A stretch of 64,000 bases of DNA from positions 248,281 through 312,280 of the forward strand of contig NZ_PJCA01000027.1 in assembly GCF_002836355.1 (NCBI RefSeq), written 5' to 3'. Below are positions 1 to 8,220 of this stretch, piece by piece (position 1 is the first letter of the stretch; each line of letters opens with the position of its first letter). Under the pieces are notes generated by a model. It ran no database searches and had not been told where the DNA came from. It saw only the letters and a program-made list of their open reading frames with translations. The translations under genes were made by a program, and so were the position numbers. The stretch is from Moritella sp. Urea-trap-13 (lineage in GTDB: Bacteria; Pseudomonadota; Gammaproteobacteria; Enterobacterales; Moritellaceae).

Positions 1-443
1 CTGATACAGATGCTGGCGTTAAACTGACATCGATAATTGGCCTCGGCACGCAGCAAGGTAAAGCGCAGGGTGATTATCAGATCGATGAAGAACGTGGTGA
101 GGTATTGCTAGATTACATGCTCATCAATGTTTTAGGCCCGATGACAGCGGACAATAAAATGTATTTTGTCGCGCCATTTACTATCAGCAACCAAGGTAGT
201 GGGGTATTCACTTATGTTGGCTTGTTTGAGCAAAACTTTGATAATCAAACCATCCAACACTTAGATTCTTATTTTATTGGCGACCGAGTTCAGCTTAATG
301 AAATGCGCCTTTTTGATTCTAAAATCGAACTCTCATTCAATCAACATGGCGAGCAACAAGCGTATGCTGAAGCGCCAACTGAAACAGTGAACTTAACGCT
401 TGGTGTTGATGATGTGATCCCAACTAAACTGGTTAAACAGTAA
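1..443 (+). CDS. C-terminal part of an unknown protein, cut by the window edge
   Basis: An open frame runs from the left edge (codons start at base 3) to TAA at 441-443, giving about 146 residues. An internal TTG at 105 is not needed as a start because the frame stays open upstream of it, so the true start lies outside the window. The visible part is soluble, mildly acidic and beta-rich in character, with no transmembrane segment and no motif I recognise. Function is unknown. The next gene on the other strand (479-691) is convergent with it. Confidence 0.6.
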   Translation, partial: DTDAGVKLTSIIGLGTQQGKAQGDYQIDEERGEVLLDYMLINVLGPMTADNKMYFVAPFTISNQGSGVFTYVGLFEQNFDNQTIQHLDSYFIGDRVQLNEMRLFDSKIELSFNQHGEQQAYAEAPTETVNLTLGVDDVIPTKLVKQ

Positions 444-478
444 GGTATGTAGCTTAACGTGTTAGCTATGTCAGCCTG

Positions 479-691
479 CTATCTGTAATAGATATCACAA
501 TTGTCCGGGGTTGTATCTTCGCGCCCCTGATCTGTATTTAGAACAGCGAGTACGGAATTATTTCTGTGCTCTTCCTTGCACCAATATTTCGCGTAGTCAT
601 CAGGTTTTGATGGATTGTATTCATGATAAGCGCATGACGCTAGTAAATTAACGAATAAACATATGAACACAATCTTTTGTATACGAAACAT
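479..691 (-). CDS. Small predicted lipoprotein, 70 aa
   Basis: A short protein with a hydrophobic N-terminal stretch ending in a lipobox-like LLASC, placing the lipidated Cys at about residue 20. The mature part is about 50 residues, polar, and holds two further Cys that could form a disulfide. I prefer the ATG at 691 over the in-frame ATG at 715, because it gives a normal-length lipoprotein signal peptide (MFRIQK then a hydrophobic core). Neither start has a strong ribosome binding site. No family is recognised. Likely destination is the periplasmic face of the inner membrane or the outer membrane. Confidence 0.5.
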   Translation of the reverse strand: MFRIQKIVFICLFVNLLASCAYHEYNPSKPDDYAKYWCKEEHRNNSVLAVLNTDQGREDTTPDNCDIYYR

Positions 692-926
692 CAATATATA
701 ACCTAAATAAAGCATGGCTCATGATGTTATATCTGTGTTCCAATTGTGTAAATAATTGAGTTGTAAGTGTATGTCAGCACTTTATATAGGAAGTGTTGCT
801 ATGCGTTTACTAACCAAGATCAACGCATCTCTAATCAATCCACCTTAACGCTCGACATTAAATTATCGCAAAGGGTAAAATGGCGCTATCGTTGTTTTAA
901 ATAACTCTTCTTTATAAGGTATTACC

Positions 927-1130
927 ATGAACGTTTATCAGTGTTGTGACAAAATCCGTGAACTGTATTCATTAATTGGCAGTGGCGATCAGGGTTATAT
1001 TCCAAAAGCGATTGGTTGTGCGGTTAAAGCGTTAAACGATGTTGCGAGTAACGAATCTTTACCTGACGATGTTCGCGATAACGCGGCCTTTGCAGCAGCG
1101 AATTTACTTATTTCAGACTTTGAAGATTAG
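927..1130 (+). CDS. yaeP: YaeP, UPF0253 family protein, 67 aa
   Basis: The protein aligns by eye along its whole length with enterobacterial Yae[14 protein letters not shown] near the start, KALNDVA in the middle, and the ending [15 protein letters not shown]. Length (67) matches the family (about 66). An AAGG ribosome binding site lies 7 bases before the ATG. Its biochemical function is not known. A hairpin terminator follows at 1155-1200. Odd feature: the last 14 codons and the terminator recur in diverged form at 2528-2643, on the far side of the next gene. Confidence 0.9.
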   Translation: MNVYQCCDKIRELYSLIGSGDQGYIPKAIGCAVKALNDVASNESLPDDVRDNAAFAAANLLISDFED

Positions 1131-1203
1131 TCTTTCTTTACATAGAATAAATAAGCAGTCCAAATAGGGTGTAACACCATCACGTTGGATTGCTTTATCC
1201 TGC
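1089..1203 (+). repeat. Left copy of the yaeP-tail direct repeat
   Basis: This covers the last codons of intact yaeP plus its terminator region. It matches 2528-2643 in the same orientation. The match is 30 of 31 bases over 1100-1130 against 2539-2569, then falls to a lower but clear similarity through the terminator. Together the two copies frame about 1.3 kb holding the nuclease-like gene, as expected for integration at, or recombination through, a gene 3' end. Confidence 0.75.
1155..1200 (+). terminator. Hairpin terminator after yaeP
   Basis: GCAGTCCAA (1155-1163) pairs with TTGGATTGC (1185-1193), with one G-T wobble, and is followed by a short T-run. A second version lies at 2593-2634. 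Confidence 0.6.
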
Positions 1204-1212
1204 CGCAGTCTT

Positions 1213-1275
1213 AATAAGGCGAGCACAATAATGAAATTATCTCTCAATATATATACTCGCTGCTGTTAGCTTAAT
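1213..1275. repeat. Degenerate copy of the GGCGAG hairpin repeat (copy A)
   Basis: It shares AAGGCGAGCA on the left and TACTCGC then GTTAGCTTAA on the right with the repeats at 3482-3584 and 5344-5458, but has more mismatches. It lies within the segment between the two yaeP tails. Confidence 0.45.
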
Positions 1276-1536
1276 TGCTGAATCGATATTTAATATCGTG
1301 CCGGTTGTTTTCAACCCATTAAACTGCTGATTTTATGGCAGTTAATCATGCCTTTCATAGTTATAACTTACTATTCCATATCGTATTATTCTGTTTGCCA
1401 TTAGTTGAAAATTTAATTCAATAATACCTGTTATTTACTTTCTTATACCAACAAATAGGCATAGGGTAGATCTGTTAAGTGTAAGGAAATGTACCTTGCC
1501 ACCCCACATAAATACCATGTAAATAAGAGATAACAG
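1276..1536. other. Intergenic, AT-rich, no gene seen
   Basis: The stretch between the degenerate repeat and the nuclease-like gene is AT-rich and presumably holds its promoter. I see no coding frame, convincing promoter hexamers or integrase remnant here. Confidence 0.4.
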
Positions 1537-2415
1537 ATGTCTAAAATTAGATTTGACGAAACAGCTCGAAGTGAGCGTTATTTTACCGCGACATTACTGT
1601 CACATTTATTAATGGTCAATGAGTTTGCAGGGCTAAAAGCGCTGTTCAAAGACTTTGATATTATGCCTGCTGATTTTTTTTCAACTGATATCGAAATCGT
1701 TACTGAACTTGATCCTTTAAGAGATGTGGCAAAATCGGAAGAGCAAGACAAAGAAAATAAAGATAAAAAAATAACGACAATATTTAAAGATAAAGGACGG
1801 GTTGCGGTTCCTGATTTATTTCTGAGGTGGGGCAATCAGATCCTCGTTATTGAGGCTAAGTTCTTTACTGCGCCAACTGTCGTCGATCTAGCTGAGCAAG
1901 TGGCTAAACAGCGTGAAGCTATCAGTCTGGTATTAGACGACACCCAATATAGTCATTGCGACATTCAATGTGTTTTGTTGACGGTTAATAAGGTGAAAGA
2001 CGAAGATGGATTATTGTCTACAATACCTCAACGTACGTGGACTGAAGTGATTGAAATATTGCGAAATACATTAGGTGAAGAACATCAAAGTAATATTAAT
2101 TACTGCTTTAAGATCCTCGAAAATGCAGTTAAAAGAAGTGAAAAGGAGCTAAGTAAGAATGCAGGTGATTATCGTCTAATAGCTAATATAGATGAGCTAC
2201 TTAAAGCGTTACCTGAGCTTATCGCTAGTGAAGAGTTATTCGTTGGTTATACAGGCGGGCTTAAAGAATTAGAGATAGCGGAATTTACCACTCTTGAACA
2301 TCGCAGCCACTATAAAGTGTCGAGATCGCAGCCGAACAGTAATTGGATCCGTATCGATGTTGTAATTAAGAAGTACTTGGATCTTAAACTAGCGAATGAT
2401 TACAGCATTAGTTGA
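1537..2415 (+). CDS. PD-(D/E)XK nuclease-superfamily-like protein, 292 aa
   Basis: Residues 91-110 carry the superfamily pattern: VPD (D93) on one strand, then ILVIEAKFF with E106-x-K108 on the next, followed by a helix with EQVAKQ at about 120-125. This is the usual Mg-binding core of restriction-like nucleases. Residues 63-88 are lysine- and glutamate-rich and look like an exposed loop. The C-terminal 150 residues match nothing I know. The gene stands alone and is flanked by the two yaeP 3'-end copies, so it looks acquired. A role in DNA restriction or defence is inference; a non-defence DNA-processing role is equally open. There is no signal peptide and no partner methylase. Confidence 0.6.
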   Translation: MSKIRFDETARSERYFTATLLSHLLMVNEFAGLKALFKDFDIMPADFFSTDIEIVTELDPLRDVAKSEEQDKENKDKKITTIFKDKGRVAVPDLFLRWGNQILVIEAKFFTAPTVVDLAEQVAKQREAISLVLDDTQYSHCDIQCVLLTVNKVKDEDGLLSTIPQRTWTEVIEILRNTLGEEHQSNINYCFKILENAVKRSEKELSKNAGDYRLIANIDELLKALPELIASEELFVGYTGGLKELEIAEFTTLEHRSHYKVSRSQPNSNWIRIDVVIKKYLDLKLANDYSIS

Positions 2416-2527
2416 AAATTGTAGCGGGGTATGGCGAAATACTTTTAGGCTACTACTAAATAAATGCCCCTGCTTTTTAGGGAGTCGCTTGGTTCTGTGG
2501 ATATTGGGATCGTGCGTGGATTATTGC

Positions 2528-2569
2528 TTTGCTGTAGTGAACTTACTTATTTCAGACTTTGAAGATTAG
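2528..2569 (+). pseudogene. Remnant of a second yaeP 3' end
   Basis: In frame it reads F-A-V-V then NLLISDFED and a stop, which is the YaeP C-terminus with two substitutions. No start or upstream part of yaeP is present. It is the fragment left on the distal side of the inserted segment. Confidence 0.75.
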
Positions 2570-2592
2570 TAATTCTTTGTATAGATAAATGA

Positions 2593-2634
2593 GCAGTCCA
2601 ACTCGGGCATAACACTATAAAGTTGGATTGCTTT
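2593..2634. terminator. Hairpin terminator, second copy
   Basis: GCAGTCCAACT (2593-2603) pairs with AGTTGGATTGC (2621-2631) with one G-T wobble, followed by a weak T-run. It could end transcription of the nuclease-like gene and separates it from the convergent gene at 2644-3267. Confidence 0.55.
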
Positions 2635-2643
2635 GTCCTAACG

Positions 2644-3267
2644 TTATTTTGTAACTCTGATTAGTGTACTGCTATCGGTATGAGACATTGACTGACCGTA
2701 AATATCTAACATGGTATTTTGTGAATAAGTTAGTTTATTTTCTTCAATTTTGATGTTCATGCTAAAGCCTGTTGTTGAGGCTTTTCCTGTCATATATGAG
2801 CCTTCAGCTATCCCTCGGTCTGGTGCTGTAAGTGTCATTGTTTTGCCTGCAACGCCTTCAGCTGTGACACAGGTAGTGCGTGGTATGCAAAATGAGTTGT
2901 ATACCATTTGATTTTTAGCATCATAGATAAAATAACCACGTTGATCATGAAACTTAGAACCATCGGACTTTCTAAATACTTCTTGTTTGTAATATAAAGC
3001 CACTAAGTATTGCTCGCTTGCATTCTGGGCGTCTGCAGCCGCTTCAAACGTCATTTTTTCTAAAAAAGGACTCACTGCAAGAGAGCCTGCTCCTTGTTCT
3101 GAACCTATTTTTGCAGGTGCAACATCAACACCAGCTCCTTCCATTGTTTCCCAAGTCCCAACAAGCTGGGCTAGAGGGCCAAAATCCATCCCGTTAATTA
3201 CATTTTCATTAGCAATTGCTGAAAAAGACATTGCTGATGCGAGGCTAAGTACAAGTAATTTTTTCAT
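2644..3267 (-). CDS. Secreted nitrobindin-like / heme-binding beta-barrel protein, about 207 aa
   Basis: The protein starts MKKLLVLSLASAMSFSAIA, a clear Sec signal peptide with cleavage near ANA/NE. The mature part contains GPLAQLVGTWE, which resembles the N-terminal strand motif of the FABP-like nitrobindin/THAP4 beta-barrel family. Later blocks (RGYFIYDAKNQMVYNS; the C-terminal SHTDSSTLIRVTK) are compatible with a small beta-barrel. Start chosen at 3267 because AAGGA lies 8 bases upstream; the ATG at 3276 overlaps that site. Two Cys (SFCIPRTTC) could form a periplasmic disulfide. Heme or ligand binding is inference from fold similarity. Confidence 0.5.
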   Translation of the reverse strand: MKKLLVLSLASAMSFSAIANENVINGMDFGPLAQLVGTWETMEGAGVDVAPAKIGSEQGAGSLAVSPFLEKMTFEAAADAQNASEQYLVALYYKQEVFRKSDGSKFHDQRGYFIYDAKNQMVYNSFCIPRTTCVTAEGVAGKTMTLTAPDRGIAEGSYMTGKASTTGFSMNIKIEENKLTYSQNTMLDIYGQSMSHTDSSTLIRVTK

Positions 3268-3481
3268 AAATATCATCCTTAATTAATCCAATCTGGTTTA
3301 TTTTCTGCGCCCAATATAATTCGTTAACTTAGGAAGGACGTTGATCTAGGACAAGCTTAATTTATGTTTACTATACTTTGTGGGTATTTGTAAGCCATTG
3401 AATTAACTTGATAAGTTTGGTCTATCGGTTTGATTGTTAGAACCTTTTGAAGGTCTTGATAAGGTGAGCTGCTTACTAAAT

Positions 3482-3584
3482 ATTCAGTAGTCTCGTTTTC
3501 CTAAACGCAAAAAGGCGAGCATGATAATAGGCGATGCCCACATCATTACTCGCCTTTGTTAGCTTAAATACGCAATACTAAAAC
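3482..3584. repeat. GGCGAG hairpin repeat, copy B, doubling as terminator
   Basis: Left arm AAAGGCGAG and right arm CTCGCCTTT form a 9-bp stem around a variable centre. The outer flanks (TATTCAGT and AAACGCAAAA on the left; GTTAGCTTAAATACGCAAT on the right) are conserved with copy C at 5344-5458. On the minus strand the stem runs into a T-run, so it can terminate the glutathione synthetase-like gene that ends at 3677. Confidence 0.75.
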
Positions 3585-3676
3585 AGTGTCAAAATCGCCA
3601 TAACTTTAACAATCGTACTTTCCGCATTACGATTCGACAGCGCCGCTATAGACTTGGTATGAGTTTCAACATGGAT

Positions 3677-5158
3677 TCAATCAATCAGCGAAAGGGAATC
3701 TAAAATACCTTTGCCACTGTGGATCCCGCCCTCATTCTCACTCGCAGGTTTACTGCGAATTAAATAACCAGCATAACCGTCAGATTCCGTTACTGGCTCA
3801 CCATTGTAATAGGCGGTAAACAGACCTATTTCACTGACTAAATCGTCTATTTGAGTTTGTTCTCCATCGCGTACTGCCATGGTTGGCGTCTCGCGTTCAT
3901 GCGGATGCAAACGTAACATTAACGCCCATGCGTCGTATTCTTCTGGTACAAGTTGATTCAATTTCTCGCTAATATCGTCACCAAAAATACAGTGCCCACC
4001 ACCTTCACCTTGATTCTTTAATACCCATTGTTGTTTGTCGGCTTGGGTGTTAAACCAAGTGATGGTGTTGTTATTCACTGGCTTCATTTCCGCAAGCACA
4101 CTTTTGACTAACAGCGCTTCTTCCAGCGTCAGCCCCCAGCGCAGATAGTCTTGAGCTGGCATTATCGTGAGTAGCATTTGTATGGTTTTGCTGGTGGCTA
4201 ACTGCTGACCGATAGTGGCATTCATCGCTACATGATGTTGTTCGATAAACAATCTTGTCTGGCTTAACGTCTGGCAACATACCGATTCATTACGCTCTGG
4301 AGAATAGTAGTCAGCATACTGATAGCCAGCGCGCAGATACACCACATCGATAGCACCGACACCTTCTAGTATTAAGCGTTGATTATCACCTGTAGCAAGC
4401 TGGGTGCTGAGCTGTTCAAACGTCCGCCTTACTGTGCGAAATCCTTTCTTCTGTAATGCTATTTCAAGTAAGTGCTGATCGTAAACATTATCTTCATTTG
4501 CTTGAATAACCATTAAGAAGGTCGGTTTAGATTGGGGCGTGTCGGCAGTAAATTTCGCTTGGACTTTTTTAGCTGCTTGAGCAATACCATAAGCGAGTTG
4601 CTCGAGCCCTTGATTATCTGCTGGCGTAGCAGGGCTATTTTCAGAGCTCGTTTCAGACCATGTGCGATAAACCGCTGGCCATTGATTTGCCATAAAGGCG
4701 TGAAATTCTGTCGCACGTTGGCCAAAGGGTGCCATGCCCGCTGCGATACCATTAAATTCGATGACTTTAGCGCCGTGTTGACGATCATCCATAAAATCTG
4801 TGCGCATTAACAGTAACGGTGTGCGTGCTGGCGTTAGACGTTGGTTCTTATCACCATGCGCTTGCTGATGAAGGGCTAATAAGCGTCCGAAAAAGGGATC
4901 GGCTTTGGCCATGTCTTGTAATGACGATTGTAGAAAGTCGTGGTCTTCAGACAGGTTGCTGATTAGCTTGGTGATCAGCGGCGTTACTTTACGTAAGTGC
5001 GCATATACTTCACGCTTCATTGTCATTGGCGCAATGCTAAAAGGGCAGTGTCTTGCTGTGTTGTCTGCTTGACGAAACGCGACACCATGCATGATAGCCC
5101 ATTCTGTGGCTTCTTCAATTACGTGTTGTGGGATCATTGCGTTTGCTTTGGTATTCAT
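3677..5158 (-). CDS. Eukaryotic-type glutathione synthetase, 493 aa
   Basis: This resembles eukaryotic glutathione synthetase (ATP-grasp; gamma-Glu-Cys plus Gly plus ATP to glutathione), not the shorter bacterial GshB. Visible family blocks are VIEFNGIAAG at 132-141 with downstream FGQRATEFHAF; the ATP-grasp glycine-rich loop WVLKNQGEGGG near 378-388; SEIGLF near 443; and the C-terminal GYLIRSKPASENEGG followed by SGKGILDS. The length is that of the eukaryotic enzyme (about 474). A GGAG site lies 5-6 bases before the ATG at 5158. It stands alone, with no gshA nearby, and is followed by hairpin repeat B. Relaxed acceptor specificity (for example beta-Ala or Ser) cannot be excluded from sequence alone. 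Confidence 0.8.
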   Translation of the reverse strand: MNTKANAMIPQHVIEEATEWAIMHGVAFRQADNTARHCPFSIAPMTMKREVYAHLRKVTPLITKLISNLSEDHDFLQSSLQDMAKADPFFGRLLALHQQAHGDKNQRLTPARTPLLLMRTDFMDDRQHGAKVIEFNGIAAGMAPFGQRATEFHAFMANQWPAVYRTWSETSSENSPATPADNQGLEQLAYGIAQAAKKVQAKFTADTPQSKPTFLMVIQANEDNVYDQHLLEIALQKKGFRTVRRTFEQLSTQLATGDNQRLILEGVGAIDVVYLRAGYQYADYYSPERNESVCCQTLSQTRLFIEQHHVAMNATIGQQLATSKTIQMLLTIMPAQDYLRWGLTLEEALLVKSVLAEMKPVNNNTITWFNTQADKQQWVLKNQGEGGGHCIFGDDISEKLNQLVPEEYDAWALMLRLHPHERETPTMAVRDGEQTQIDDLVSEIGLFTAYYNGEPVTESDGYAGYLIRSKPASENEGGIHSGKGILDSLSLID

Positions 5159-5343
5159 TTTTGCTCCAATAAGGGATCACATTTAGGTGAACTGCTGACC
5201 TTGATGTATACATCTTGCAGGATATCGTCAACAGCGTCTGCATCATCAATGCGCTTGCTTACATAACCCACTTTGTTTATTTTATTTGTATTGCCACGAT
5301 TGTGCACCTTTTTAAATTTTAAAAGGCTTGGATTAAATAATGA

Positions 5344-5458
5344 TTATTCAGTTTTTCGATCTCCAAAACGCAAAAAGGCGAGCATGATAATGGAACATTT
5401 ATAATTAAATAAATCCACATCAATGCTCGCCTTTGTTAGCTTAAATACGCAATATTAA
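5344..5458. repeat. GGCGAG hairpin repeat, copy C, doubling as guaC terminator
   Basis: AAAGGCGAGCAT near 5373-5385 pairs perfectly with ATGCTCGCCTTT near 5423-5434, a 12-bp stem with a longer AT-rich centre than copy B. On the minus strand it lies directly after the guaC stop and runs into TTTTTGCGTTTT, a good intrinsic terminator. Flanks are nearly identical to copy B. Confidence 0.8.
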
Positions 5459-5478
5459 AATTGCATATTTACACCAAT

Positions 5479-6519
5479 TTATTCTTTACCGAATACGTTG
5501 TTTTCTTGCTCAAGTACGCGGATAAAAGTCGTTCTTTTACTTAATTCTTTTAATGACGCAGCGCCAACATAAGTACAAGTAGAACGCACGCCACCTAGGA
5601 TATCAAAAACAGTGTTTTCGATTGGACCACGGTAAGGAACTTCTACAGTTTTACCTTCTGAAGCACGGTATTTAGCAACACCACCTGCGTGTTTGTTCAT
5701 CGCAGTTGTTGAGCTCATGCCATAGAATTTTTTGGTTTTCTTGCCATTAACTTCGCACAGCTCGCCGCCACTTTCGTCGTGACCAGCTAACATACCGCCA
5801 AGCATAACGAAGTCTGCGCCGCCGCCGAATGCTTTAGCAACATCACCAGCACAAGAACAACCACCGTCACCAACAACCATGCCACCTAAACCGTGTGCAG
5901 CATCTGCACATTCGATGATTGCAGAAAGTTGTGGGTAACCAACACCTGTTTTAACACGTGTAGTACATACTGAACCAGGACCGATACCAACTTTGATGAT
6001 ATCTGCGCCAGACAGGATAAGTTCTTCGGTGATTTCACCAGTAACTACGTTACCAGCCATAATCGTTTTAGTTGGGTATGCAGCGCGTACTTTACGCACA
6101 TACTCAATGAAAAATTCTGAGTAACCATTAGCTACATCGATACAGATAAACTGTAAACGCTCATCTAATGCTAGAACTTGTTGAAGTTTTTCGAAATCTG
6201 AATCAGATGTACCAGTTGATACAAAGATGTGGTCAAAGATTTCTGGGTTTGCTTCTAGGAACTCTTTCCATTGGGCAACAGTGTAATGCTTATGTACAGC
6301 TGTTAGCATTTTGTGTGCAGCAAGTTCTTTTGCCGCTTCAAATGTGCCTACAGTATCCATGTTTGCAGCAATAACCGGTACACCTGTCCAAGTGTACTTG
6401 CTGTTAGGGAAAGTGAATGTACGCTCTAAGCTTACTTGTGAACGACTCTTTAGAGTTGAACGTTTTGGGCGGAAAAGTACATCTTTAAAACCTAGCTTCA
6501 ATTCTTGTTCTATGCGCAT
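5479..6519 (-). CDS. guaC: GMP reductase
   Basis: GuaC reduces GMP to IMP and ammonia with NADPH in cytosolic purine salvage. The 346 residues match the family in length and begin [21 protein letters not shown]. The IMPDH/GMPR active-site loop GPGSVCTTR is present with catalytic Cys185. VVGDGGCS and a [13 protein letters not shown] phosphate-binding region follow, and the C-terminus carries YRG and [12 protein letters not shown]. There is no CBS domain insertion, which separates it from IMP dehydrogenase. Monocistronic: its terminator is repeat C, and about 0.5 kb upstream is non-coding. Confidence 0.96.
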   Translation of the reverse strand: MRIEQELKLGFKDVLFRPKRSTLKSRSQVSLERTFTFPNSKYTWTGVPVIAANMDTVGTFEAAKELAAHKMLTAVHKHYTVAQWKEFLEANPEIFDHIFVSTGTSDSDFEKLQQVLALDERLQFICIDVANGYSEFFIEYVRKVRAAYPTKTIMAGNVVTGEITEELILSGADIIKVGIGPGSVCTTRVKTGVGYPQLSAIIECADAAHGLGGMVVGDGGCSCAGDVAKAFGGGADFVMLGGMLAGHDESGGELCEVNGKKTKKFYGMSSTTAMNKHAGGVAKYRASEGKTVEVPYRGPIENTVFDILGGVRSTCTYVGAASLKELSKRTTFIRVLEQENNVFGKE

Positions 6520-7032
6520 GACATCTATCTTCTGTTTGTTTGCACAGGCTCTTATTCTTACGCGACGCTATATAGCAGGCGCAAGGAAAACCCTAAATGA
6601 ATGGGTTCATGGATGGTACTGTGCAAAAAATTATAAGGATTTTAGTTTAAGCGGTACAAGCGAATCGTGTGTGCGAGGAAGTCGCGTTTCATCAACGCGC
6701 CTATACGAATAGATATTAGTTCAAGGACTGATATGTTGTAAAGGCTTTATTTTCAGCTGCAAGGGGGGAAAGGTTAATTTCTTGACCTGAAAGTCAGTAT
6801 TTACGCGGCTCTAGACGGTGTGAATAAAATTTAAAATAATTTTTAACGCGTACAGATGCGGCTTTAAACGGCTAAAGATGTTGATAGGACGCAAAAAAAA
6901 GGCCAAAACGCCCGCAGTATTGGATGCTAACTGCGGATGTTTGGCCAAAGACTTAACAACTTCCAACTAGCCGCGACAGGCTAGGGTAATCATTTTTCAA
7001 TACGACTGATAAACAGCTATTGATAACCAGTT
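6520..7032. other. Intergenic region upstream of guaC
   Basis: It contains the guaC promoter region and, at 6893-6946, the terminator of the ornithine cyclodeaminase gene. The open frame running through part of it on the plus strand (6311-6712) is antisense to guaC and has no family resemblance. Nothing else is recognised. Confidence 0.5.
6893..6946 (-). terminator. Terminator of the ornithine cyclodeaminase gene
   Basis: A long near-palindrome with arms at 6901-6918 and 6930-6946 (GGCCAAA outer, CCGCAGT inner, small internal mismatches) is followed on the minus strand by eight T (6893-6900). Confidence 0.85.
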
Positions 7033-8037
7033 CTATAGTAGTGAGAACAAGTTCTTCACATCGCTTAGATCTGGGATTAATTCCATTTCGCTACCGATGT
7101 TGTGTTGCTTAGCCAGTTTGTAAACTAAGCGTAGTACTGAGTAATCTTCTAGTGCGAAGCCTACTGAGTCATACAAGATAGTGCCGTCTGTTGCGACGTT
7201 CAGCGTCGTTTCGCCTTTCACAATTTCGTGTAGTTCTGTACAAGTGAAGTCTGGGCCCAGTTGTTGGATCTCACCTTCAACGCGTGACTGTGGTAGGAAC
7301 TCAACCACAATCGTTGCGCTTTCTACTAATTCTTTTTCGATTTCAGTTTTACCAGGGCAATCACCGCCAAGACCGTTAATGAATACGTCTTTGCTGATCA
7401 TGTCTTTCGTTAATACTGTTTGGTATTTCTTGTCTGCCGTACATGTCGTAATAAGGTCTGCACCTTGAACCGCTTCTCTTGCGTCTTTACATGGCGTTAA
7501 ACGAATATCAAAACGCGCCATGTTCTGTTCAAATTTACGCATTGCTGCAGGGTCAGTATCAAAGAAACGTACTTCTTTTAAATCGAAGATGAACGAGTAA
7601 GCTAAGAACTGGAATTCACTTTGTGCGCCAGTACCAATCAATGCCAATACTTCAGAATCTTTCTTCGCTAAGTGCTTCGCAGCCATTGCTGAAGTAGCCG
7701 CTGTACGGAAACCTGTAAGCAATGTCATTTCTGAGAACATTAGCGGTTCGCCAGTCTCAGTTAACGATAATTGACCTGTCGCCATTACCGTCATTTTGTT
7801 TTGTGATGGGTTTTTTGGGTGGCCATTTACGTATTTGAACGAGTACATTTCGGCATTCGAAATCGGCATTAATTCGATCACACCGTCTTGGACATGGTTA
7901 GCAACACGTGGACTTTTATCAAAGTCATGCCAATTCTTATAATCTTCAGTCAATGTATCATTAAGCTGAGCAAAAAAGTCTTGGTAGCCAACTTTTTCGA
8001 TTATCGCTTTAATATCTTTTATCTCTAAAACAATCAT
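7033..8037 (-). CDS. Ornithine cyclodeaminase / mu-crystallin family protein
   Basis: This family converts L-ornithine to L-proline and ammonia using bound NAD+. The N-terminal half has the substrate region (SFKYVNGHPKNP) and GFRTAATSAMAAKHLA; the Rossmann dinucleotide site is ALIGTGAQSEFQ at about 132-143; FINGLGGDCPGKTEIE follows. Length (334) is typical. AAGGATCACC precedes the ATG. It shares the locus with two guanidino-group hydrolases (8985-9836 and 9927-10871), which could supply ornithine, so ornithine cyclodeaminase is more likely than alanine dehydrogenase or a ketimine reductase of the same family. Divergent from the TetR gene across a region with 21-bp tandem repeats. Confidence 0.85.
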   Translation of the reverse strand: MIVLEIKDIKAIIEKVGYQDFFAQLNDTLTEDYKNWHDFDKSPRVANHVQDGVIELMPISNAEMYSFKYVNGHPKNPSQNKMTVMATGQLSLTETGEPLMFSEMTLLTGFRTAATSAMAAKHLAKKDSEVLALIGTGAQSEFQFLAYSFIFDLKEVRFFDTDPAAMRKFEQNMARFDIRLTPCKDAREAVQGADLITTCTADKKYQTVLTKDMISKDVFINGLGGDCPGKTEIEKELVESATIVVEFLPQSRVEGEIQQLGPDFTCTELHEIVKGETTLNVATDGTILYDSVGFALEDYSVLRLVYKLAKQHNIGSEMELIPDLSDVKNLFSLL

Positions 8038-8157
8038 GGTGATCCTTGTTAAATTCCGTCTAAGGTAAAAGAGAAAAATCGAATTTTTCCATTACAATCA
8101 TGATTATAAAAATCAATGAGTGGTTTATCTAATACGTTTAATGGTGAGATACACACT

Positions 8158-8220
8158 TGTTATATGTATCGGTTTAAGTGTTATATGTATTGGTTTAAGT
8201 GCTATTTTTATTCGGTTTAG
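8158..8220. promoter_or_regulatory. Three tandem 21-bp repeats, candidate operator array
   Basis: Units lie at 8158-8178, 8179-8199 and 8200-8220. The first two differ at a single base (consensus TGTTATATGTAT(C/T)GGTTTAAG); the third is more diverged but keeps the TCGGTTTAG end. A 21-bp period is two helical turns, so all units face the same side of the DNA. The array lies between the divergent ornithine cyclodeaminase and TetR genes. Confidence 0.65.

Larger units (their letters stand above)
2528..2643 (+). repeat. Right copy of the yaeP-tail direct repeat
   Basis: Direct repeat of 1089-1203, covering the yaeP 3' remnant and a second version of its terminator. The divergence outside the 31-base core argues that one copy came from a different strain or species and is not a recent duplication. 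Confidence 0.75.

Noticed and set aside
6311-6712. 133-residue frame across the guaC 5' end
   Set aside because: It is antisense to guaC for half its length and shows no motif.
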